64,000 bases of DNA, taken from contig NZ_LMUS01000001.1 in assembly GCF_009765835.1 (NCBI RefSeq), positions 1,106,198 through 1,170,197 on the forward strand, written 5' to 3'. This document shows, piece after piece, positions 16,298 to 24,933 of the stretch (position 1 is the stretch's first letter; each line of letters begins with the position of its first letter). The stretch comes from Granulicella sp. L56 (GTDB lineage Bacteria; Acidobacteriota; Terriglobia; Terriglobales; Acidobacteriaceae). The translations under genes and the position numbers were made by a program. A model generated the notes under the pieces. The model did not search any database, was not told where the DNA came from, and saw only the letters and a program-made list of their open reading frames with translations.

Positions 16298-16385
16298 CCG
16301 CGCTGAAGGCGCGGTCTATACCAGCATGGGGTGCAGCACCATGGAGAGGAAAGACAGGCAACTCAAGGGCTGAAGGCCCGAGCTA
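16298..16385 (+). repeat. Interspersed structured repeat family 2, copy 1
   Basis: Module order: hairpin CCGCGC-TGAAG-GCGCGG, the segment TCTATACCAGCATGGGG, a GGTGC/GCACC stem, then hairpin GGGC-TGAAG-GCCC. A second copy with the same order lies at 32832-32918. It occupies most of the 332-bp gap between the beta-propeller gene and the Tat oxidoreductase; the rest holds no visible gene. Confidence 0.65.
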
Positions 16386-16559
16386 TCCTCTTCGAATAGG
16401 TCGATACGACCTGGCAAGTCCTTCAGGAAATCCCCTTGCACCCTCAATTTGTTTTCACTTTGAACCAACCCCCTTTGCTCGTGTAAAGTTATCCCGCGAC
16501 CAAAGGGCGTCTGTACCAGACATCGTCTGCTAACCAGTAATAACTCCTAAGGAGGAGAT

Positions 16560-17879
16560 GTGATCTCTCGACGTGAATTTCTCGACAGTCTTGCAGTAGG
16601 AGCGGCGGGCCTTGCTGTCAGCTCTACCGCCAAAAGCTATGCCCAGATTCTTGGTGCTAATGACCGTGTCAATTTTGCAGTAATCGGCCTCCACAGCCGT
16701 GCCTATGCCCATCTTGCCTCGCTCAAGGCAAACGAGAAGCATGCAAAAATCACCCACGTCTGCGACGTCGACAGCAACACTCTCCAGAAGTTCGCGGGAG
16801 CCGTCCAAAAGAAATTCGGCGAAACACCCGTCGCCGACAAAGACTTCCGCAAGACCCTCGCCTCCAAAGATGTGGACGCCATCACGATTGCCACGCCCGA
16901 CCACTGGCACACTCCCATGGCCATCCTCGGACTCCAGGCCGGCAAGCATGTTTACGTCGAGAAGCCCTGCAGCCACAACCCTGCCGAGGGAGCTCTGCTC
17001 GTCGAAGCCCAGCGCAAATATCGCAAACAGGTCCAGATGGGCACACAGCGGCGTTCTTCCCCCATCTACATCGATGTCGTCCAGAAGATTCACGACGGCC
17101 TCGTCGGTCGTGCTTACTACGGCAAGGCCTGGTACAGCAATACCCGCAAGTCCATCGGCGTAGGCAAGCCCGCGCCCGTTCCCGCCGTTCTCGATTGGGA
17201 TCTCTGGCAAGGCCCCGCTCCGCGCCAGCCCTATAAGGACAACGTGCAGCCCTACAATTGGCACTGGTTCAAGATCTGGGGCACAGGCGAGGCGCTCAAC
17301 AACGGAACTCACGAGATTGATGTATGCCGCTGGGCGCTCGGGGTCGATCTTCCCAACCGCATCACCGCATCGGGTGGACGCTACCAGTTCAAGGACGACT
17401 GGCAGTTCTACGACACGCTCGACACCAGCTTCGAATACGACGATAAGCTCATCTCGTGGCAGGACCAGAGCTGCAACGGCATGAAGCTCTACAATCGTGA
17501 CCGCGGCGCGGTCATCGTCGGCACCACTGGCAGTGTCATCCTCGATCCCGCAGGCTATGAGGTCTTTGACCTCGACGGCAAGAAGATCAACGAGGTCAAG
17601 GAAGGCAACGCAGCCGCCTCCTCCGATCTCACCGGGGCCGACAACATGACGGACCTCCACTTCGCCAACTTCATTGCTGCCATCCGCACTGGAGAAAAGC
17701 TCAATCAGCCCATCGACTCCGGCAACATCTCCGTCACCATGCTGCAACTCTCTAACATCGCCTGGGAGATGAAGCGTGAGCTGCACCTCAACCCGCAAAA
17801 CGGCCATATCCTCAACGACGCCGAAGCAATGAAGCTATGGGGCCGCGAGTACGAAAAGGGCTGGGCTCCCCACCTCTAA
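16560..17879 (+). CDS. Tat-exported Gfo/Idh/MocA-family oxidoreductase
   Basis: 439-residue NAD(P)-type dehydrogenase, probably acting on a sugar or sugar derivative in the periplasm. The GTG start follows AAGGAGGAGAT. A twin-arginine signal (SRREFLDSLAVGAAGLAVSS) spans about 3-22. The family motif VEKPCSHN places E134, K135 and P136 at the active site. The nucleotide-binding loop reads VIGLHSRA, where the usual Gly-rich GxGxxG is degraded, so the cofactor may be bound tightly or differently. Apparently monocistronic, with a terminator directly after it. Confidence 0.88.
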   Translation: MISRREFLDSLAVGAAGLAVSSTAKSYAQILGANDRVNFAVIGLHSRAYAHLASLKANEKHAKITHVCDVDSNTLQKFAGAVQKKFGETPVADKDFRKTLASKDVDAITIATPDHWHTPMAILGLQAGKHVYVEKPCSHNPAEGALLVEAQRKYRKQVQMGTQRRSSPIYIDVVQKIHDGLVGRAYYGKAWYSNTRKSIGVGKPAPVPAVLDWDLWQGPAPRQPYKDNVQPYNWHWFKIWGTGEALNNGTHEIDVCRWALGVDLPNRITASGGRYQFKDDWQFYDTLDTSFEYDDKLISWQDQSCNGMKLYNRDRGAVIVGTTGSVILDPAGYEVFDLDGKKINEVKEGNAAASSDLTGADNMTDLHFANFIAAIRTGEKLNQPIDSGNISVTMLQLSNIAWEMKRELHLNPQNGHILNDAEAMKLWGREYEKGWAPHL

Positions 17880-17891
17880 CCTGCACGAACG

Positions 17892-17916
17892 GCGCGGTCG
17901 CACCCAGCGACCGCGC
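17892..17916 (+). terminator. Intrinsic terminator after the Tat oxidoreductase
   Basis: Perfect 10-bp stem GCGCGGTCGC / GCGACCGCGC with a 5-nt loop, followed by TGCTTTATTTC. It lies 12 bases after the stop codon. Confidence 0.8.
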
Positions 17917-17945
17917 TGCTTTATTTCTCCTTGTGCTAAAATTTA

Positions 17946-17959
17946 GAGACCGTTCGGTT
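17946..17959 (+). promoter_or_regulatory. Candidate operator of the TetR regulator
   Basis: GAGACCGTTCGGTT, containing the inverted repeat ACCG-TT-CGGT. The same 14-base pattern with a different centre (GAGACC-NN-TCGGTT) occurs before the efflux gene at 18662-18675. It lies 50 bases upstream of the regulator start, consistent with autoregulation. Confidence 0.6.
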
Positions 17960-18008
17960 CTAAACCGTATGGCAGATTGCCAATGGAGTTCGGCTCCAAG
18001 GATTCTGA

Positions 18009-18620
18009 ATGAGCAAAGGCGAAGAAACTCGGTTGCGCATCGTCGCTGAGGCCGCTCCACTCTTCAACCAGCGCGGCTACGAAGGCTGTTCCATGCAGAA
18101 CATCATGGACGCCACCGGTCTTGAAAAAGGCGGCATCTACCGCCACTTCGAAAGCAAGGAAGAACTCGCGGCAGAGGCATTCGACTTCGCCTGGGCGATG
18201 ACCTCCAGCAGACGCAGGCAAAATCTCGACTCCATTCCCAATCCCGTCGATCGATTGAAACAGCACATCGCAAACTTCGTCTCCCGCTCCAGCTTTCCCG
18301 GCGGCTGCCCTCTTCTTAACACGGCGGTCGATTCCGACAACGGCAATCCTGTCTTAAGAGAAAAGGTCCGGAAAGCCCTGCGCGGCTGGCAATCCCTGCT
18401 GCAAGACATTATCAAAGAGGGCATTAAAGACGGCTCCATTCGGGCAGATGTGGATGCCAATCAAGTCTCCAACCTCCTCATCGGCGGACTCGAAGGTGGC
18501 ATGTTGATCAGCCGGATTGAACGCAACGATCAAGGCCTGCGCGCTGCTCTCGAACACCTCGATTCTTATATCGAATCGCAAGTCCGCAAGACCTCCAAAG
18601 CCCCTTCTAAAAATCGCTAG
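18009..18620 (+). CDS. TetR-family repressor of the adjacent efflux pump
   Basis: 203 residues. The N-terminal helix-turn-helix domain (about 7-55) contains GYEGCSMQNIMDATGLEKGG, then IYRHFESKEELAAEAFD. The C-terminal ligand domain includes FPGGCPLLNTAVDSDNGNP, characteristic of the YxaF/LmrA-like TetR subgroup. The conserved Cys in that motif could sense electrophiles, but this is inference. It is followed after 86 bases by a DHA2 transporter gene, and both promoters carry the same motif. Probably represses itself and the pump. Confidence 0.88.
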   Translation: MSKGEETRLRIVAEAAPLFNQRGYEGCSMQNIMDATGLEKGGIYRHFESKEELAAEAFDFAWAMTSSRRRQNLDSIPNPVDRLKQHIANFVSRSSFPGGCPLLNTAVDSDNGNPVLREKVRKALRGWQSLLQDIIKEGIKDGSIRADVDANQVSNLLIGGLEGGMLISRIERNDQGLRAALEHLDSYIESQVRKTSKAPSKNR

Positions 18621-18661
18621 TTAATATTCGCGAATCCTAACCCTCTCCTCTGCCTCTAATA

Positions 18662-18675
18662 GAGACCAATCGGTT
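18662..18675 (+). promoter_or_regulatory. Candidate TetR operator before the efflux gene
   Basis: GAGACCAATCGGTT differs from the element upstream of the regulator (17946-17959) only at the two central bases. It lies 31 bases before the TTG start of the transporter. Confidence 0.6.
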
Positions 18676-18706
18676 TCTTTTATTTGATTTTGCGTGAGAG
18701 GCAATC

Positions 18707-20320
18707 TTGGCAACCCTTACACTCCCCGCCCCACCTCAGATCGCCACCCGGCGCGCCATCAATCCCTGGGTGATCGCTCTCACGGTCACGCTGGCGACCT
18801 TCATGGAGCTGCTCGACACCTCCATCGCAAACGTCTCACTTCCCTACATCGCCGGCGGCCTGGGCCGCAGCTTCGATGAAGTGACGTGGATCCTCACCAC
18901 CTATCTCGTCGCGAACGCCGTCATCCTTCCCATGAGCGCGTGGTTCAGCCGCGTCTTCGGGCGCAAGAACTACTACATGGCCTGCGTCGCGCTCTTCACC
19001 GTGACGTCGCTCTTCTGCGGCATCGCTCCTACGCTCGGCGTCATGCTCGTCAGCCGCGTGCTTCAGGGCATTGGCGGAGGCGGACTGGCACCCGTCGAAC
19101 AAGCCATCCTCGTCGATACGTTCCCACCAGCGCAGCGCGCCTCGGCCTTTGCGCTCTACACCGTTGCCATCGTCACCGCACCGGCCATCGGGCCGGTCCT
19201 CGGCGGCTGGATCACCGACAACTTCAACTGGCGCTGGGTCTTCTTCATCAATATCCCCATCGGAGCGCTGTCCCTCTTCCTCACCAACCGCTTCGTACAC
19301 GACCCGCCATCGTTCGCCGAGGAGCGCAAGTCAGTTCGCCGCAGCGGCAAGCTTCGCGTCGATACGCTCGGCATCATCCTGATCGGCATAGGCTCCGCTG
19401 CGCTCGAAATCGTGCTCGACCGCGGCCAGATCGACGACTGGTTCGGCAGCAGCTTCATCGCATGGACCTTCGCCATCGCGCTGATCTGCTGGTCGATCGC
19501 GATCTATTGGGAGCTGCAGCACGACGACCCCATCATCGATCTGCACCTGCTCGCCAACCGAAATTTTTTTATCGCCGCGGCCCTTTATTTCATCTTCGGC
19601 TTCGGACTCTTCGCCAGCACAACCATGATTCCGCAGGTACTGCAATCGCTCTACGGATACCGCGCCATCGATGCAGGCTTGGTCCTCGGGCCGGGAGCTT
19701 TTGTCATCACGCTGCTCGCTCCGGTCGGCGCTCAATTGATACAACGCGGCATCATCCATCCGCGCGTCCTGGTCGCGATCAGTCTCGTGATCGTCTCCGC
19801 CTCAATGCTCTACTACAGCGGCTTCACCCTACAGACGGACTACAGCCACTACGCGTTGGCACGAGCCTTTCAGGGTCTTGGCTACGCCTTCTTCTTCGTT
19901 CCGGTCAGCGTCATCGCATACTCCCAACTCAAGCCCAATCAAAATAATCGTGCATCAAGTCTCACCAACCTCTTTCGCAACTGGGGAGGCAGTTTTGGCA
20001 TCGCCTTCATCACTACCGTCAGCGAGCGCAGGCAAAACTTCCATCAATCCGTGGTGGGAGCAAACCTTACTCCCAGCTCACCTACCCTGCAGGAGTACGT
20101 TCACAAGACAGCGGCCTATCTCGCGCAACATGGTTATTCGCAGGCCGACTCCGTGAAAGCAGCGTACCTCTACTACTACTCTCAACTTGAACAGCAAACC
20201 CGTCTGCTCGGCTTTATGGACTGCTTCCGGATCATCGGCTGGGCGACTCTGGCGATGGTGCCGCTCACCTTCCTCATCCGCCACTTCCATGTCGGCGGCA
20301 AACCATCTGGCGGCCACTGA
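18707..20320 (+). CDS. DHA2 (EmrB/QacA) family drug efflux transporter
   Basis: 537-residue proton-driven exporter of the 14-helix DHA2 family. Its first helix holds TFMELLDTSIANVSLPYIAG, the motif D1 signature of this family. Motif C-like GPVLGGWITDNFNWRWVFFINIP follows, as in EmrB. The TTG start at 18707 is supported by GAGAGG upstream and by the 22-residue cytoplasmic N-terminus before helix 1. No EmrA-type periplasmic adaptor is adjacent. The TetR gene and shared operator point to inducible detoxification. Confidence 0.92.
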   Translation: MATLTLPAPPQIATRRAINPWVIALTVTLATFMELLDTSIANVSLPYIAGGLGRSFDEVTWILTTYLVANAVILPMSAWFSRVFGRKNYYMACVALFTVTSLFCGIAPTLGVMLVSRVLQGIGGGGLAPVEQAILVDTFPPAQRASAFALYTVAIVTAPAIGPVLGGWITDNFNWRWVFFINIPIGALSLFLTNRFVHDPPSFAEERKSVRRSGKLRVDTLGIILIGIGSAALEIVLDRGQIDDWFGSSFIAWTFAIALICWSIAIYWELQHDDPIIDLHLLANRNFFIAAALYFIFGFGLFASTTMIPQVLQSLYGYRAIDAGLVLGPGAFVITLLAPVGAQLIQRGIIHPRVLVAISLVIVSASMLYYSGFTLQTDYSHYALARAFQGLGYAFFFVPVSVIAYSQLKPNQNNRASSLTNLFRNWGGSFGIAFITTVSERRQNFHQSVVGANLTPSSPTLQEYVHKTAAYLAQHGYSQADSVKAAYLYYYSQLEQQTRLLGFMDCFRIIGWATLAMVPLTFLIRHFHVGGKPSGGH

Positions 20321-20326
20321 TGCTCG

Positions 20327-22069
20327 TCACAAGGGCTGCGAAGAAGACTCCGTAGCTGAGGAATGCGTAAGAGGCACACCAACATTTTGCAACAGGTTCA
20401 ACGTAAACAGTTCCGGCGGGTACTCCTCTTCAAATATCAGTTCTCCGGCTGACTGCGCCGAGGCAATCGTGCGCCACCGAGCACAGGCTGCGATCAACGC
20501 AAGCACAGTAAGGATGCCGATGAAAGCGATGGGTCGATGCAACATTCGCATCTCAAATCGTGCGGCGACAAGTGGAACCCACACAAGAAGGCAGCCCCAG
20601 AAAACAACATGCACCTTCGATTGGCCGGGCAGATAAGAACAGGTGAACGGAAGTTTGTGAAAACCGTACAGGCTAAACTCGACGACGATAATTCCTACGA
20701 GTGCGAGCAGCACAAGGTGCCCAGCGATCGCCCACGTCGGCCACCGAAGAAGAAAGAGAACAGCAAGGAACAACCAGACTGGCACCGCAGCAAGCGCGAA
20801 TAATGCCCGCCGGATCGCCGAAAGATAGGCGGCTACAATGCGAATCTCGGTCATGCGAAAGATCCAGTTAGCCCGCAGCGTCAGCGGCATGGAAATAACA
20901 AGCCGAACTGCCATCACCGCAAAACACATTCCCCAGATACTGGCCACGAGAAACGAAACATTGACCGCGTCTCCAGCAGCCCCATGAAGCAACTTCAATA
21001 GCTTAAGAGATGTTTTTAAATACGCCAGCACGACGGCGAATGTAGCGCCCAGATAAAAGGAGAGCAGCATCCGATGCTGCCTGCTGCGTAGCAGCGTCCG
21101 AACGCTGAACAACACGACAGAGGTTTGCAGCAGGTTCCCGAATCGCGGTGACCAGTTGACTCGGGGAGCACCTGGCACGATATCGGGAGTCTCAATGATC
21201 TTGCCCATCATCCGGAAATACGCCATCAGGACAGAGAGCGCACCACCGAAGATCGCAACCGCCAGCCCAACCCATGCGCGTCTCGCGAGCGGCGCAAACG
21301 CTGGCAGCATCGATCCGTTGAACTGCTGAAACAGCCCCAGAAACCAATAGGACGGCAGCCATGCGAGCACCCGCTGATTTTGCGCTGCAACCAGGGCCTT
21401 TGGTGTCTCCAGCGAAGGCTCGAGGATGTAGACGCTGATGAAGAGGAAGAATGCCGCTACCTGTAACAGCGCCGACAAGCGCAGAAACTGACGGCGCGGC
21501 AGCAATTGCGAAGCGACTCCCTGTATTCCTAAAACGCAGCCGAACATAAATGCCGCGGCGAGCACCATCGTGGCCCAATAGGCTGCCAACGAATGAAACA
21601 TGCCCAGGTAGCCACCGCCGTTCGTTGCAGAAAACATCTTTGGCCACACAAGGCCCGAGATGCTATTCAAGGAAAGAATCGAGAGACTCAGCGCCGCGAT
21701 CAATGCTGATACTTTTGCCCGGAACAGCGTACTCACACGCACAGGCAACGGAGCCAACACCAGCACATCGCTACGGTCAGGAAAGATGGACTCCCAGCAC
21801 AGCACCGAGAACAATCCGACCATCAGCATCGTAGTCGCAATCAGAAAGTGCTCCATTACCCAAAGGAAGTCTGGTGAAAATCCTCCGCCCGCAAAGATCA
21901 ACCAGAAGGTGAAGAGATAGCTGATCCCGGCAAACAACGCTGCAAATTGACCGAGCATTCTTGTCGTATCCGCATCGGCCGACAACAACTCCAGATCGAC
22001 CACACGCAGCAGGAACGCCTTATAAAGAATCCGAAACTGGCGCTTCTCCATATTGGGAGGTTTATGCAT
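20327..22069 (-). CDS. Large ABC-2-like permease (second system)
   Basis: 580-residue polytopic membrane protein, paralogous to the permease at 12245-13903. Shared segments include FPDRSDVLVLAPLPVR, WLPSYWFLGLFQQ and MPLTLRANWIFRMTE. It starts with an ATG inside the stop region of the ATPase gene (ATGCATAA, 8-base overlap), the same arrangement as in the first system. The tail (ELIFEEEYPPELFTLNL) is acidic as in the paralogue. It converges with the DHA2 gene, 6 bases apart. Substrate unknown. Confidence 0.82.
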   Translation of the reverse strand: MHKPPNMEKRQFRILYKAFLLRVVDLELLSADADTTRMLGQFAALFAGISYLFTFWLIFAGGGFSPDFLWVMEHFLIATTMLMVGLFSVLCWESIFPDRSDVLVLAPLPVRVSTLFRAKVSALIAALSLSILSLNSISGLVWPKMFSATNGGGYLGMFHSLAAYWATMVLAAAFMFGCVLGIQGVASQLLPRRQFLRLSALLQVAAFFLFISVYILEPSLETPKALVAAQNQRVLAWLPSYWFLGLFQQFNGSMLPAFAPLARRAWVGLAVAIFGGALSVLMAYFRMMGKIIETPDIVPGAPRVNWSPRFGNLLQTSVVLFSVRTLLRSRQHRMLLSFYLGATFAVVLAYLKTSLKLLKLLHGAAGDAVNVSFLVASIWGMCFAVMAVRLVISMPLTLRANWIFRMTEIRIVAAYLSAIRRALFALAAVPVWLFLAVLFLLRWPTWAIAGHLVLLALVGIIVVEFSLYGFHKLPFTCSYLPGQSKVHVVFWGCLLVWVPLVAARFEMRMLHRPIAFIGILTVLALIAACARWRTIASAQSAGELIFEEEYPPELFTLNLLQNVGVPLTHSSATESSSQPL

Positions 22070-22826
22070 GAATAAGGTCCGCGATCTGCTTCGAGATTGC
22101 CACCGTATCTTGTTCAACCGCGAGCTGCGAGAAGATGCCTTCGAGCGTCGGCAGCGACATGAGCGTCCGCAGCCGCTCAATAGAGTCGTCGGCAACAATT
22201 TTGCCGCGATGCAGAATCACGATATGCGAAGAAATTCGTTCCACTGTCTCCAGCTCATGCGAGCTGAAGAGAACGACTTTACCTCGCCTAGCAAGCTCCT
22301 CAATCAAACTCCGCAGAATTAAAGAAGACCCAACATCGAGTCCGGAAAAAGGTTCATCGAGCAGGATGAGATCAGGATTATGCAGCAATGCCGCCGCCAG
22401 CAATATCTTCTGCCGCATTCCTTTCGAGTACGCCGAGATTCCTACGTGCCGGTCATCGTAGAGCGCAAACAAACGCAACAGCCCATCGATTCGCTCCGTG
22501 GCCAGCTTGTGCGCAAGATTTCGCAACTGCGCAACCATCACCAGGTATTCCGCTCCACTGAGATGTGTATACAGATACGGCTCCTCCGGCACATACCCCA
22601 TTCGCTGCTTGTAAGCCATCAGGTCCTTGTGGATCGGCGTGCCGTCGAACAGGATCGACCCCGAGTTCATCGCGATCAGTCCGGTAATCATCTTCATGGT
22701 GGTCGATTTGCCGGAGCCATTTGGGCCGAGATAGCCCGTCACCTCACCAGTCCGAGCGCAGAAACTTACATTCTCTACGGCCGGAATGCTGGAGTAACGC
22801 TTGGAGACGTTTCGAACTTCGAGCAT
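22062..22826 (-). CDS. ABC exporter ATP-binding protein (second system)
   Basis: 254-residue ATPase with Walker A GPNGSGKST at 34-42, signature-like YSKGMRQK, Walker B LILLDEP and switch His in SSHELET. It aligns with the ATPase at 11479 over its whole length, including the C-terminal LPTLEGIFSQLAVEQDT segment. The start MLEVRN matches MLELKN of the paralogue; a longer frame from 22877 would overlap the promoter and is rejected. It forms a two-gene unit with the permease. Confidence 0.9.
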   Translation of the reverse strand: MLEVRNVSKRYSSIPAVENVSFCARTGEVTGYLGPNGSGKSTTMKMITGLIAMNSGSILFDGTPIHKDLMAYKQRMGYVPEEPYLYTHLSGAEYLVMVAQLRNLAHKLATERIDGLLRLFALYDDRHVGISAYSKGMRQKILLAAALLHNPDLILLDEPFSGLDVGSSLILRSLIEELARRGKVVLFSSHELETVERISSHIVILHRGKIVADDSIERLRTLMSLPTLEGIFSQLAVEQDTVAISKQIADLIHA

Positions 22827-22842
22827 AGAGTTTACCTGCACC

Positions 22843-22873
22843 CTATGTAGCTCACTACTTATAGGATTGTCAA
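22843..22873 (-). promoter_or_regulatory. Promoter and shared operator of the second ABC exporter
   Basis: On the minus strand TTGACA (22873-22868) and TACATA (22849-22844) are 18 bp apart, a good housekeeping promoter. The spacer and -10 hold AAGTAGTGAGCTACATAG, matching the element before the first ABC gene at 17 of 18 bases, with GTAG-N4-CTAC symmetry. A repressor bound here would block RNA polymerase. Confidence 0.65.
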
Positions 22874-23013
22874 GCAATCATCGCGGGCAATTACTTCTCT
22901 GTTCGCGGCTGAGCATTTAAATTCACGCCTTCAAATCAAGATGGCGCAAACATAGCCGGAAACCGCTAACATCAAAAGAGAAGGTTATTTCCAGTCCTAA
23001 TTTCACCTAAATT

Positions 23014-24270
23014 ATGATCGCTGAAATCATCGCCGTCGGCTCCGAGATGCTCACGCCCCACCGACAGGACACCAACTCCCTGTACCTTACCGCTGGCCTC
23101 AACGACCTCGGCGTCGAAGTCGCCTTCAAGACCATCGTCGGCGATAACCTCCGGCACCTCATCGACGCCGCAAAGATAGCCATCGGCCGCGCTGACATCA
23201 TCGTCTTTTCCGGCGGCCTTGGCCCCACCGAAGACGACCTCACCCGCGAGGCAGCCGCTTCCGCTCTCGGCATCGAACTTCACCCAGACCCAGCCATCCT
23301 CACAGCGCTGTACAAACGGTTCGCCGCGCGACAGATGATCATGCCGCCGAACAACGCCAAGCAGGCCGACGTGCTCGATGGAGCCGTGCTGCTTGAAAAC
23401 AAAAATGGCAGCGCTCCCGGCCAATATCTCGACACAACTGTCAAGGGGCATCGCAAGATCGTCATCCTTCTCCCCGGCCCGCCCAGCGAGCTAAAGCCCC
23501 TCTTCGACGAAGCCGTGAAGCCGCGTCTCGCCACCGCACTTCCTCCGCGCCATCTTGCACGGCGAATGCTGCGCATGGCCCTGATTCCCGAGTCGCAGGT
23601 CGACGCCCGCTCTGCGCCTATCTACAAGCAATACACCGACATCGAAACCACCATCCTCGCGGGGCACGCCGAGATTCAGCTCCACTTTCTCTCCGCCAAG
23701 CCAACGCTCGCGGAGGCGCAGGCACGCGTAGACGAGCTGACCGAGAAGATTGAACACGAGATGGACGACGCTATCTTCTCTTCTCATGGCGAAAGCCTCG
23801 AAGAGGTCGTGCTGCTGATGCTCGGCATAAGGCATCTCACGCTCGCCACTGCAGAAAGCTGCACCGGCGGTCTTCTGGCGCAGCGCCTGACCGCCGTGCC
23901 GAATAGCTCGAGCGCCTATATCGGCGGTGCAGTCGCCTATACGCCCGAGCTCAAAACTACCTTCGCCGGTGTGTCCAAAGAGACCATCGACAGCAAAGGA
24001 ACGGTCAGCGAAGAGGTAGCCCGCGAGCTCGCAGAAGGCATCCGCGCACGCACAGGCGCGTCCATCGGCGTCTCCATCACAGGGCTTGCCGGACCGGCAG
24101 GCGGAGCGTCCGGTCCCGACGCAGAAAAACCAGTGGGCCGCATCTATGTTGGCCTATCCGATGACCAGCAAACTACAGTAAAGGAGCTTAACCTGACAGG
24201 CGAACGTACCCGCGTCCGCTACTGGGCTACTCAACATGCCCTGGAACTCATTCGCCGCCACTTGCTCTAA
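23014..24270 (+). CDS. cinA: CinA-family protein (nicotinamide-nucleotide amidase)
   Basis: 418 residues in two domains. The N-terminal molybdopterin-binding-like domain (1-170) has IAVGSEML and FSGGLGPTEDDLT. The C-terminal CinA domain (about 260-418) has TAESCTGGLLAQRL and SITGLAGPAGG. The C-terminal domain deamidates nicotinamide mononucleotide in pyridine-nucleotide salvage; the N-terminal part has ADP-ribose pyrophosphatase activity in some homologues. Length is normal. The gene stands alone, 51 bases before plsY. Confidence 0.94.
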   Translation: MIAEIIAVGSEMLTPHRQDTNSLYLTAGLNDLGVEVAFKTIVGDNLRHLIDAAKIAIGRADIIVFSGGLGPTEDDLTREAAASALGIELHPDPAILTALYKRFAARQMIMPPNNAKQADVLDGAVLLENKNGSAPGQYLDTTVKGHRKIVILLPGPPSELKPLFDEAVKPRLATALPPRHLARRMLRMALIPESQVDARSAPIYKQYTDIETTILAGHAEIQLHFLSAKPTLAEAQARVDELTEKIEHEMDDAIFSSHGESLEEVVLLMLGIRHLTLATAESCTGGLLAQRLTAVPNSSSAYIGGAVAYTPELKTTFAGVSKETIDSKGTVSEEVARELAEGIRARTGASIGVSITGLAGPAGGASGPDAEKPVGRIYVGLSDDQQTTVKELNLTGERTRVRYWATQHALELIRRHLL

Positions 24271-24321
24271 ATGTGCCAAACTATTTCATAACAATCACTT
24301 GATAAACTCATCGAGTAGACA

Positions 24322-24933
24322 ATGACCCCCTGGATCCTCTCCATCTCGCTGGCCTATCTCCTCGGCTCCATCCCCTTTGGCTATGTCCTGGTGAAGATCT
24401 TCCGCAAACAGGACATCCGCGCCACCGGCAGCGGCAATATCGGAGCCACGAACGTTGCCCGTTCCGGAGCGAAGGGCCTAGCCATTGCCACCCTTCTGCT
24501 CGATCTCGGCAAAGCCTTCATTGCGGTCAAGATCGCACAGCACATTCTGCCCGGCAACTACGATCTTGCCGTGGCCGCTGCGGTAGCTGCCATCCTCGGC
24601 CATGTCTTTCCTGTCTGGCTGCGCTTTCGTGGAGGCAAAGGAGTCGCCAGCGCTCTCGGAGTTTTCCTCGCGCTTACCTGGCCCAGTGCCTTGGCCACGC
24701 TCGCTATTTTTGTCGTCATCTTCGCGCTGACACGCTACGTCTCACTGGCCTCGATCATTGCGGCGGCGGCCTTCCCAGTCTTTGGCTTGTATTTCATTAC
24801 CTCCAGAACACCTATCGTTGTGACCGGCTTCTTTTTCATCCCCTTACTCATCATCGTCAAGCACCACCAGAACATCCGCCGCCTCCTCTCTGGGAAAGAG
24901 AGCCGCTTTGGCTCTCCCAAGGTGACAGCATGA
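24322..24933 (+). CDS. plsY: Acyl-phosphate:glycerol-3-phosphate acyltransferase PlsY
   Basis: Inner-membrane enzyme that makes lysophosphatidic acid, the first step of phospholipid synthesis. Motifs are LLGSIPFGYVLVK (5'-terminal helix), ATGSGNIGATNVAR near 34-47 and RFRGGKGVASALG near 100-112. Five hydrophobic segments and 203 residues are typical. Its stop overlaps the gpsA start by 4 bases, coupling the enzyme to its substrate supplier. Confidence 0.95.
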   Translation: MTPWILSISLAYLLGSIPFGYVLVKIFRKQDIRATGSGNIGATNVARSGAKGLAIATLLLDLGKAFIAVKIAQHILPGNYDLAVAAAVAAILGHVFPVWLRFRGGKGVASALGVFLALTWPSALATLAIFVVIFALTRYVSLASIIAAAAFPVFGLYFITSRTPIVVTGFFFIPLLIIVKHHQNIRRLLSGKESRFGSPKVTA

